Under the pieces are notes generated by a model. That model did not search any database. It was given only the letters and a program-made list of their open reading frames with translations, and had not been told where the DNA came from. The translations under genes and the position numbers were made by a program. Below are positions 1 to 5,369 of a stretch of DNA of 7,649 nucleotides, in pieces. Origin of the DNA: an uncultured Oscillospiraceae bacterium (GTDB lineage: Bacteria; Bacillota_A; Clostridia; Oscillospirales; Oscillospiraceae); the NCBI GenBank assembly GCA_900757695.1, contig CAAEOU010000122.1, positions 1 to 7,649 of the forward strand. The letters run 5' to 3'. Position 1 is the first letter of the stretch. The number at the start of each line of letters is the position of its first letter.

Positions 1-72
1 CTCAGAAAAGCATATGCACGGCAGTGCTGAAATTTGCCTTCCGGTCATAGAGTATTCCGGGAGGTGAATCGC
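1..72 (+). other. Leader upstream of yqfC, no gene recognised
   Basis: All three forward frames hit a stop before the yqfC start (stops near 28-30, 48-50 and 65-67), so at most the last residues of an upstream gene could lie here and I recognise none. The stretch ends with a strong Shine-Dalgarno sequence, GGGAGGTG at 59-66. A TTG at 34 could extend yqfC by 13 codons, but it has no ribosome binding site. No complete promoter can be shown because any -35 element would fall at or beyond the left edge. Confidence 0.5.
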
Positions 73-348
73 ATGACAGAGCGTCCCAAGCGGCAGCTTC
101 TTTCGGAGCTGGAACAGATGAGCCTGCCTACGCAGGTGATGGGGGCCTCTCTGGTGGAGGTCACAGGGGGACGGCAGGTGCTCCTGACGGGACAAAAGGG
201 GATCCGTGTCTACAGCAGTGAGGAAATTCTTGTGGATCTGGTGGATTGCGCAGTGAATATTCTGGGAGATGGTATGCGGATCGTGACCATGACGGCGCAG
301 GAGCTGCTGATTCGCGGCGTCATTCGCTCGGTGGAGTGGCTGAGATGA
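73..348 (+). CDS. yqfC: Sporulation protein YqfC (YabP/YqfC family)
   Basis: Small protein of 91 residues, close to the roughly 93 residues of Bacillus subtilis YqfC. I start it at ATG 73 rather than TTG 34 because GGGAGGTG (59-66) lies 6 nt upstream of the ATG, and the 13 extra residues look unlike the family. The body shows the family pattern: a beta-rich run with VEVTGGRQVLL, then QKGIRVYSSEEI (the 'GI..Y..E.I' signature), then ELLIRGVIRSVEW at the end. In Bacillus, yqfC is transcribed with yqfD in the mother cell under SigE and is linked to spore formation; the molecular role is not established. It overlaps yqfD by four bases (ATGA), so translation is probably coupled. The family call rests on pattern plus the yqfD neighbour. 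Confidence 0.88.
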   Translation: MTERPKRQLLSELEQMSLPTQVMGASLVEVTGGRQVLLTGQKGIRVYSSEEILVDLVDCAVNILGDGMRIVTMTAQELLIRGVIRSVEWLR

Positions 349-1523
349 CCGGAGCGGGACTTCTGGGATTGTGTGGAACGGCAGAGCTGCGGATCATTGG
401 GGCTTGCCCGGAGGACTTCCTGGGATATCTGGCAGGAAAGGGGGTTCGCTTCCGGCATTACCGCAAGGAGGACGAGCTCACCGCATGTCTGGTGATCCCG
501 TGTACGGCCATGGAGCAGGCGGAGGCTGCTGCCAAAAGGACCATGTGTGAGCTTCAGGTGGTGCGGGTCGCCGGGGTGATCCCCAGCCTGCGGGCCATGG
601 GAAAGCGACTTGGGCTGCTGGGCCTTATGGGTGCTATGATTCTGCTGGTGGTGTGGCTTCAGGGCCATATCCTGTTTTTTCGGGTGGAGGGAAATGAAAC
701 GCTGCCGGATCAGGCAGTGCTTTCGGCCTTGGAGGACTGCGGTGTTGGATTTTTCACGTCTGCCCGAGGCATTGATCTGGATGCGCTGAAAAACGAGATG
801 ATCGCGCGTCTTCCGCAGCTGAGCTTTGTGACGGTGAATGTGGAGGGCTGTGAGGCCGTTGTGGTAGTTCGGCAGCGGGAGGAAAAGCCCCGAGTGGGAA
901 AAAGTGCTGCACCGGCCAATATCCTTGCGGAAAAGGCCGGGATTATTACGGAGGTGACGGCCACGGGAGGGACGCCACAGGTGAAGACCGGAGACCTTGT
1001 AACGTCAGGCCAGCTGCTGATTTCCGGCGTTACCAATTTGGATAAAACGCTGATGCTGTCGCGGGCGGAGGGGGAGGTCTATGCGCGTACATGGACTCCG
1101 CTGGATGGAATCATTCCGAAAACAATGCTGAAAAAGCAGTATACAGGCCGAACACAAAGGAGATTTGCGGTAACTTTCGGGAAAAAGACGATAAAATTCT
1201 ATAAAACCAGTGGAATTTCCTATGGGAACTATGATAAAATGGCCACAGAAAAACCTCTGACACTGCCGGGCGGATATGTGCTCCCGGTGAAAATCACGGT
1301 AATCGAATTTCGGGAATATGAGCCGGAGCCGCAGACCATTTTGGAAGCGCAGGCGGAGATGCTGCTGCAAAAGGCAGAAACGGCGCAGCTGGAGCTGGGA
1401 ATGACGGCAGGGAAGATCCTTTCCATGCAAACCAGCTTGGAAGAAGTGGGAGATGCGTACCGGATCACCGGAACCGCAGAGTGTCAGGAGGAGATCGGCA
1501 CAGTGGCCGAAATCAAGGATTGA
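345..1523 (+). CDS. yqfD: Sporulation protein YqfD, membrane-anchored
   Basis: Protein of 392 residues (Bacillus YqfD is about 398). The start at ATG 345 overlaps the yqfC stop and is preceded by GGTGGAG at 330-336, 8 nt upstream; a longer in-frame ATG at 246 lies deep inside yqfC and is rejected. The N-terminal part (about 1-85) is a soluble domain with the LGLCGTAELRI opening. One clear membrane helix follows at about residues 89-111 (LGLLGLMGAMILLVVW). After it come a region with FFRVEGNETLP resembling a short POTRA-like fold (inference) and a long soluble C-terminal part including VKTGDLVTSGQLLISG, a lipoyl/biotinyl-like hairpin motif common in YqfD proteins. In Bacillus it is SigE-dependent and required for normal sporulation; it would act in the mother-cell membrane. 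Exact biochemical function is unknown. Confidence 0.9.
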   Translation: MTGAGLLGLCGTAELRIIGACPEDFLGYLAGKGVRFRHYRKEDELTACLVIPCTAMEQAEAAAKRTMCELQVVRVAGVIPSLRAMGKRLGLLGLMGAMILLVVWLQGHILFFRVEGNETLPDQAVLSALEDCGVGFFTSARGIDLDALKNEMIARLPQLSFVTVNVEGCEAVVVVRQREEKPRVGKSAAPANILAEKAGIITEVTATGGTPQVKTGDLVTSGQLLISGVTNLDKTLMLSRAEGEVYARTWTPLDGIIPKTMLKKQYTGRTQRRFAVTFGKKTIKFYKTSGISYGNYDKMATEKPLTLPGGYVLPVKITVIEFREYEPEPQTILEAQAEMLLQKAETAQLELGMTAGKILSMQTSLEEVGDAYRITGTAECQEEIGTVAEIKD

Positions 1524-1535
1524 AGGGTAGAGTCT

Positions 1536-2537
1536 ATGGCGGAACAGACGATTCAGGCGGAACGGATGGAGCAGCTTATCAATGTATTCGGTTCGCTGGA
1601 CGAGAATATCAAGATCATTGAACAGGAGTTCGGCGTAACCATCATCAGCCGGGATACGGAGCTCAAGGTGACCGGCGAGGAAGAGGCGGCGGCATTGGCT
1701 GCCAAGGTGGTAGAAGGGCTTATGCAGCTGGCCGCCAAGGGCGAGACCATCGGGGAGCAGAACGTCCGGTATGTGATCGGCCTTGTACGAGAGGGACAGG
1801 AGCAGAAGATCTCCGAGCTTACCAAGGATGTGATCTGCATCACGGCCAAGGGAAAGCCCATCAAGGCAAAGACACTGGGTCAGCAGCAGTATATGAAAGC
1901 CATCGAGCACAATACCATCACGCTGGGGGTTGGTCCTGCCGGTACCGGCAAGACTTATCTGGCGGTGGCGGCAGCGGTGGCGGCCTTCCGAGCCAGAGAG
2001 GTAAACCGCATTATTCTTACCCGCCCTGCGGTGGAAGCGGGAGAGCGGCTGGGCTTCCTGCCCGGGGATATGCAGAATAAGGTAGACCCCTATCTGCGGC
2101 CCCTCTATGACGCCCTGTTTGAAATGCTGGGGACGGAGAGCTACAATAAGTATCTGGAAAAGGGGAATATTGAGGTGGCACCGCTGGCCTACATGCGAGG
2201 CCGGACACTGGACGACAGCTTTATCATTCTGGACGAGGCCCAGAACACCACCCGGGAGCAGATGAAGATGTTCCTGACCCGTCTGGGGTTTGGCTCTAAG
2301 ATTGTTATTACCGGCGATGTGACCCAGATTGATCTGCCCGGGGATAAGGTCAGCGGACTGAAAGACGCCATCCGGGTGCTGGACGGCGTGGAGGATATCG
2401 CCATATGCCGGCTTACGGCGCAGGATGTCGTGCGCCATGTGCTGGTACAGCGGATCATTACCGCCTATGAAAAGGCAGAGGCAAAACGGGAAAAAGCCCC
2501 TCAGGGGAGAACTTATAAAAGGACGTATCAGAAATGA
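1536..2537 (+). CDS. phoH: PhoH-family P-loop ATPase (PhoH/YbeZ type)
   Basis: Protein of 333 residues, slightly above the usual ~320 of bacterial PhoH/YbeZ. The N-terminal ~100 residues have the KH-like stretch beginning INVFGSLDENIKIIEQEFGV. The ATPase domain carries Walker A GPAGTGKT at 133-140 and Walker B FIILDEAQN at 229-237 with D233-E234, plus the family signatures ILTRPAVEAGERLGFLPGD and ITGDVTQIDLP. The C-terminal tail is rich in Lys and Arg. PhoH proteins bind ATP and are thought to act on RNA, possibly as helicases, and are repeatedly found next to and interacting with YbeY. Here the two genes overlap by ATGA, which supports that partnership. The start has GAAGGG at 1522-1527, 8 nt before the ATG and overlapping the yqfD stop region; the gap from yqfD is 12 nt. 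There is no sign of phosphate regulation despite the name. Confidence 0.96.
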   Translation: MAEQTIQAERMEQLINVFGSLDENIKIIEQEFGVTIISRDTELKVTGEEEAAALAAKVVEGLMQLAAKGETIGEQNVRYVIGLVREGQEQKISELTKDVICITAKGKPIKAKTLGQQQYMKAIEHNTITLGVGPAGTGKTYLAVAAAVAAFRAREVNRIILTRPAVEAGERLGFLPGDMQNKVDPYLRPLYDALFEMLGTESYNKYLEKGNIEVAPLAYMRGRTLDDSFIILDEAQNTTREQMKMFLTRLGFGSKIVITGDVTQIDLPGDKVSGLKDAIRVLDGVEDIAICRLTAQDVVRHVLVQRIITAYEKAEAKREKAPQGRTYKRTYQK

Positions 2538-3028
2538 AGCATCAGATTTCCGTCCATTCGGACGTACCGCATATCAATACACCGGCTCTGACGGCGCATA
2601 TCAAGCGCTGCATCCGGGGTGCACTGGAGCAGGAGGGGATCACAGTCCCCTGTGAGATCAATGTACTGCTGACAGATAATGAGGGGATCCGACAGCTGAA
2701 CCGGGAGCTTCGGGATGTGGACCGGGCAACGGACGTGCTGTCCTTCCCCATGTTTGCCTTTACGCCCGGAGCGTTCCCGGAGGATGTGTCTGAACTCATG
2801 GATCCCGGCTCGGCCCTGCTGCCGCTGGGGGATATGGCTCTGTCCGTGGAAAAGATCCGGGCACAGGCACAGGAGTTTGGGCACAGTCAGGAGCGGGAGA
2901 TCGGCTATCTGACCGTACACTCCGTGCTTCATTTGCTGGGCTACGATCATCTGGATGAGGGCCCCATGAAAAAGCAGATGCGGGGCCGGGAAGAGGCGAT
3001 TATGGAGCACTTGAATATTCCCAGATAG
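2534..3028 (+). CDS. ybeY: Endoribonuclease YbeY, rRNA maturation factor
   Basis: Protein of 164 residues, typical for the family. The zinc-binding H-x3-H-x5-H motif is present as HSVLHLLGYDH at residues 129-139 (H129, H133, H139). The second residue is Ser where many homologues have Gly. The other conserved block, LNRELRDVDRATDVLSFP, is intact, as is LPLGDM. YbeY is a metalloprotein needed for 16S rRNA 3' end maturation, ribosome quality control and stress survival. The ATG at 2534 overlaps the phoH stop (ATGA) and has AAAAGGA at 2517-2523, 10 nt upstream, so it is probably translationally coupled to phoH. In Bacillus a large membrane protein gene (yqfF/pgpH) separates phoH from ybeY; it is absent here. 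All catalytic residues are present, so the protein should be functional. Confidence 0.97.
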   Translation: MKHQISVHSDVPHINTPALTAHIKRCIRGALEQEGITVPCEINVLLTDNEGIRQLNRELRDVDRATDVLSFPMFAFTPGAFPEDVSELMDPGSALLPLGDMALSVEKIRAQAQEFGHSQEREIGYLTVHSVLHLLGYDHLDEGPMKKQMRGREEAIMEHLNIPR

Positions 3029-3039
3029 GAAGCGGCACG

Positions 3040-3525
3040 ATGAAGGAACTCAGAAAGCTGGGCCGCAGCTTTTCCTATGCCGCAAAGGGCATCGGATGGG
3101 CAGTGCGAACCCAGCGAAATATGCGCATCCACCTGACAGCGCTGGTGCTGGTCGTTGTATTTGGCTTTGTGGAGGGACTGCGCCCAACGCATTGGTGCTT
3201 GGAGCTGCTGTGCTGTATGGCGGTTATCTCACTGGAGCTGATGAACTCTGCGCTGGAAAGCGCCTGTGATGCAATCACACGGGAAAAGAATCCGCTGATT
3301 GGCCGGGCCAAGGATGCCGCAGCGGGGGCGGTGCTTGTGGCGGCATTTGGCTCGGTAGTTGTGGCGCTGGTGATTCTGCTGGGCAGTGGCTATTGGGAAA
3401 CAGTAAGGGAACATGTCAAGGCGCATTGGTGGCTGCTGCCGGTGCTGGTTTTGATTGCAGGATTGGGGGCAGCATTTGTCTTTCTGCCTTGTAGATCGTC
3501 TAAGAAAATGAATGAAAAAAAGTGA
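3040..3525 (+). CDS. dgkA: DgkA-type lipid kinase (diacylglycerol/undecaprenol kinase)
   Basis: Integral membrane kinase of 161 residues, longer than the ~120-130 usual for the family. Gram-positive members phosphorylate undecaprenol, feeding the carrier lipid of wall synthesis, rather than mainly diacylglycerol; which substrate applies here is inferred from the lineage. Core motifs are present: RNMRIH (26-31), ELMNSALESACD (66-77, with N69, E73, D77) and AKDAAAGAVL (90-99, with K91-D92). Membrane helices are predicted near 31-47, 52-70 and 94-117. A fourth hydrophobic segment at 130-150, after WW, forms a C-terminal extension, followed by a basic tail. Residue 25 is Gln where the Bacillus and Escherichia coli enzymes have a Glu involved in metal binding. 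AGGA at 3027-3030 overlaps the ybeY stop and serves the ATG 9 nt later. The gap to ybeY is 11 nt. Confidence 0.93.
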   Translation: MKELRKLGRSFSYAAKGIGWAVRTQRNMRIHLTALVLVVVFGFVEGLRPTHWCLELLCCMAVISLELMNSALESACDAITREKNPLIGRAKDAAAGAVLVAAFGSVVVALVILLGSGYWETVREHVKAHWWLLPVLVLIAGLGAAFVFLPCRSSKKMNEKK

Positions 3526-3535
3526 GGAAACGCTT
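3522..3535 (+). promoter_or_regulatory. era ribosome binding site that fixes its start
   Basis: GTGAGGA (3522-3528) overlaps the dgkA stop codon TGA (3523-3525) and lies 7 nt before ATG 3536. The in-frame upstream ATG at 3512, inside the dgkA 3' end, has only A-rich sequence before it. Starting at 3536 gives a 299-residue Era with the usual short lead before the first G motif. I therefore place the start at 3536. The overlap of this site with the dgkA stop suggests that terminating ribosomes could reinitiate on era. Confidence 0.72.
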
Positions 3536-4435
3536 ATGAATATTAAAAAATCAGCAATGGTCACCATTGCGGGCCGTCCCAATGTGGGAAAATCCACCCT
3601 GACCAATGCGCTGGCTGGGGAGAAGATCGCTATCGTATCCAACAAGCCCCAGACCACCCGGAATCGGATCTCTGCGGTGGTGAACCGGGACGATACGCAG
3701 ATCGTATTTATGGATACCCCCGGCTATCACAAGGCACGGAACAAGCTGGGAGACTATATGGACAATGTGGTAAAGGAGAGCATCACCGATGTGGATGCGA
3801 TCCTGCTGCTGGTGGAGCCCATTGCATCGGTGGGAACCCAGGAATCCATTCTGATCGAGAGCATGAAGGATGCAAAGATCCCGGTGATTCTGGTGATCAA
3901 CAAGATCGATACGCTGGAAAATAAAGAACAGCTGTTCCCTGTCATTGCCGCCTATTCGCAGGCCATGGATTTTGCGGCGATCGTGCCCATTTCTGCCCGG
4001 AATCGGGAGGGCATTGACGAGCTCTTCGACGAAGTGAAGAAATATGCAGCCCCGGGCCCGCAGCTGTTCCCGGACGGTATGGTGACAGATCAGCCGGAAA
4101 AGCAGGTTATGGCGGAGATCATCCGGGAGAAGCTGCTGTGGTGTCTGGATCGGGAGGTGCCCCATGGGACCGCTGTGGAGATCGAGAAGTTTTCTGAGCG
4201 GGAGGATTCCGGCATCATCGATATTGAGGCGGTCATCTACTGTGAAAAAGCCAGCCATAAGGGCATTATCATTGGAAAGAACGGGGCAATGCTGAAAAAG
4301 ATCAGCACCATGGCCCGGAATGACTGCGAGAAATTTATGGGAACCAAGGTCTATCTCCGGTGCTGGGTGAAGGTGAAGGAGAACTGGCGGGACAGCGATT
4401 TCCTGCTGAAAAACTTTGGCTATCGTGACCAATAA
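3536..4435 (+). CDS. era: GTPase Era, 30S ribosome assembly factor
   Basis: Protein of 299 residues (family norm about 300). It contains all five G motifs: G1 GRPNVGKST (13-21), the switch I block NKPQTTRNRIS (36-46), G3 DTPG (60-63), G4 NKID (122-125) and G5 SAR (153-155). The C-terminal KH domain has GIIIGKNGAML with the RNA-binding GKNG loop at 247-250, and the protein ends in the usual FGY-type tail. Era binds near the 3' end of 16S rRNA and the 30S subunit, coupling GTP hydrolysis to small-subunit maturation, and is normally essential. It sits two genes after ybeY, which acts on the same rRNA end. The cdd gene found between dgkA and era in Bacillus is absent. A longer form from ATG 3512 would add eight residues but lacks a good ribosome binding site. 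Confidence 0.97.
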   Translation: MNIKKSAMVTIAGRPNVGKSTLTNALAGEKIAIVSNKPQTTRNRISAVVNRDDTQIVFMDTPGYHKARNKLGDYMDNVVKESITDVDAILLLVEPIASVGTQESILIESMKDAKIPVILVINKIDTLENKEQLFPVIAAYSQAMDFAAIVPISARNREGIDELFDEVKKYAAPGPQLFPDGMVTDQPEKQVMAEIIREKLLWCLDREVPHGTAVEIEKFSEREDSGIIDIEAVIYCEKASHKGIIIGKNGAMLKKISTMARNDCEKFMGTKVYLRCWVKVKENWRDSDFLLKNFGYRDQ

Positions 4436-4490
4436 CTGCCGGGTATGAACGAGGAGAAAAGCCCGGATACTATCATTGGAGGAAATCGGG
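4436..4490 (+). other. era-yqzL intergenic gap with ribosome binding site
   Basis: At 55 nt this is the longest non-coding stretch inside the block. It carries a clear GGAGG at 4478-4482, 8 nt before ATG 4491. A weak imperfect stem can be drawn between CCGGGT (4439-4444) and GCCCGG (4461-4466) with a 16-nt loop and no U-tract, so it is not an intrinsic terminator. An 18-codon ORF starting at 4445 has no credible ribosome binding site and no recognisable product. I see no convincing promoter. Confidence 0.6.
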
Positions 4491-4586
4491 ATGGATATTG
4501 AGAAGCTGTGGGAAGCATTTCGGGAATCCGGAACGCTGGAAGATTATTTGAACTACGCAAAGGCTGCCCATCAGGCGGAAGCCTGA
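4491..4586 (+). CDS. yqzL: YqzL-like small protein
   Basis: A 31-residue ORF with a textbook GGAGG (4478-4482) 8 nt before its ATG. The sequence contains KLWEAFRESGTLEDYLNYAKA, matching the core of the YqzL-like family as I recall it: a W-x-x-F start, then a TG-like turn, then a Y-L-x-Y/F-K element. The family's genes commonly lie between era and recO in Bacillus and relatives, exactly the position here. Bacillus YqzL is somewhat longer (under 50 residues); this one ends sooner after the core motif. Function is unknown; no membrane segment, signal or metal motif is visible and the protein is probably a small helical cytosolic peptide. Its stop codon lies inside a perfect hairpin. Confidence rests on the ribosome binding site, motif and synteny together. 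Confidence 0.78.
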   Translation: MDIEKLWEAFRESGTLEDYLNYAKAAHQAEA

Positions 4587-4589
4587 TGG
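4568..4589 (+). repeat. Perfect 9-bp inverted repeat with GGAA loop before recO
   Basis: CCATCAGGC (4568-4576) pairs perfectly with GCCTGATGG (4581-4589) across a GGAA loop, which is a GNRA-type tetraloop. The 3' arm contains the yqzL stop codon (4584-4586). The structure ends 13 nt before the weak recO ribosome binding site at 4603. No run of T follows it, so it is not a standard intrinsic terminator. In RNA it could affect mRNA processing, stability or coupling between yqzL and recO; this is inference. Part of the left arm is coding, so some of the symmetry could be chance. Confidence 0.7.
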
Positions 4590-4610
4590 CCGCAGCGTAC
4601 ATAGAGGCTT

Positions 4611-5360
4611 ATGTTTTACACCACAAAGGGCCTGATCCTGCGGGAGACCCAGTATAAAGAAAGCGATAAGCTGCTGGATGTACTCACCGGGGATATGGGG
4701 CGCCTGACCGTGAAGGCCAGAGGTGTCCGCAGGAAAAACAGCAAACTTCGGAGCGGCTGCCAGCTGCTGTGTTACAGTGAATTGACCCTGTTTGAGAAAA
4801 ATGGCTACTACACCGTCAATGAGGCGGAGCCGCTGGAAATGTTTATGGGCCTCAGGACGGACATTGAGCTGCTGTCGCTGGGGTCCTATTTTGCCCAGCT
4901 GCTGGAGACGGTATCCGATCAGGATCATGTAAGTCCGGAGCTGCTGTCGCTGGGACTTAATAGTTTATATGCGCTGGACAAGCTGAAAAAGCCCCAAGCG
5001 CTTGTGAAGGCTGCCTTTGAACTCCGGCTCATGGCCCTTTCCGGCTATTATCCGGTGCTGGAGGGCTGCGCTTCCTGCGGTGAGAGCGGAACCAGATGGT
5101 TCTGCTTTCTGGAGGGCGGCCTGATCTGTGAGAACTGCCGGGGAGAATTGAAGCCCGGCGAAGGGCGGAAGCTCAGCCAGGGAACGCTGGACGCCATGCG
5201 GCATATTCTGACCTGCCCGCCCAAGCGGCTGTTCTCCTTTACCCTGCCGGAAAAGCAGATGAAGGAGCTGGGGGAGGTCACGGAGCGCTATCTGATCTGT
5301 CAGCTGGATCAGAGCTTTTATGCGCTGGACTTTTACAAACGATTGTTTATTACATCATGA
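4611..5360 (+). CDS. recO: DNA repair protein RecO
   Basis: Protein of 249 residues (Bacillus RecO about 255). It opens with the family signature, TTKGLILRETQYKESDKLL, followed by a small OB-fold domain with the GRLTVKARGVRRKNSKL stretch. The helical C-terminal part has a four-cysteine zinc site: C153-x2-C156 and C173-x2-C176. RecO works with RecR, anneals single strands and loads RecA on SSB-coated single-stranded DNA in gap repair. The start at ATG 4611 fits the N-terminal signature exactly, but the ribosome binding site AGAGG (4603-4607) is only 3 nt away, poorer than for other genes here, and lies just after the 4568-4589 hairpin. Expression may therefore depend on translation through yqzL. 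The gap to mutS2 is 9 nt. Confidence 0.95.
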   Translation: MFYTTKGLILRETQYKESDKLLDVLTGDMGRLTVKARGVRRKNSKLRSGCQLLCYSELTLFEKNGYYTVNEAEPLEMFMGLRTDIELLSLGSYFAQLLETVSDQDHVSPELLSLGLNSLYALDKLKKPQALVKAAFELRLMALSGYYPVLEGCASCGESGTRWFCFLEGGLICENCRGELKPGEGRKLSQGTLDAMRHILTCPPKRLFSFTLPEKQMKELGEVTERYLICQLDQSFYALDFYKRLFITS

Positions 5361-5369
5361 GGACGAGTT

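Noticed and set aside
11..18. CATATGCA resembling a SigE -10 element upstream of yqfC
   Set aside because: The matching -35 would lie outside the window, and the second candidate (GTCATAG near 44 with CATGACAG near 72) has the wrong spacing and falls in the coding start. Not enough to annotate a promoter.
506..521. Exact 16-nt repeat GGCCATGGAGCAGGCG also present at 6962-6977
   Set aside because: Both copies are in the same reading phase and encode Ala-Met-Glu-Gln-Ala in yqfD and mutS2. Shared codon preference explains it; flanks are unrelated.
1005..2438. 477-codon open frame on the minus strand across yqfD and phoH
   Set aside because: It is antisense to two well-supported genes, its translation has no recognisable domain and is rich in His, Leu, Arg and Gln as expected from a shadow frame, and codon bias in the sense genes explains the lack of stops.
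2497..2507. Short CCCC-TCA-GGGG hairpin near the end of phoH
   Set aside because: Only four base pairs, no U-tract, and it lies in coding sequence just before the overlapping ybeY start. Not a terminator and likely chance.
3516..3522. A AAA AAG slippery heptamer in the zero frame directly before the dgkA stop
   Set aside because: It matches the classic -1 frameshift signal, but a -1 shift would add only about five residues before a stop and does not enter the era frame. No clear downstream stimulatory structure is seen. Probably a by-product of the Lys-rich tail.
3551..4432. 293-codon minus-strand open frame spanning nearly all of era
   Set aside because: Era is certain on the plus strand with all G motifs and a KH domain. 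The antisense product shows no family motif and is a codon-bias shadow.
4439..4466. Weak inverted repeat after the era stop as a possible terminator
   Set aside because: Six pairs including a G-U, a 16-nt loop and no following T-run, so it does not fit an intrinsic terminator.
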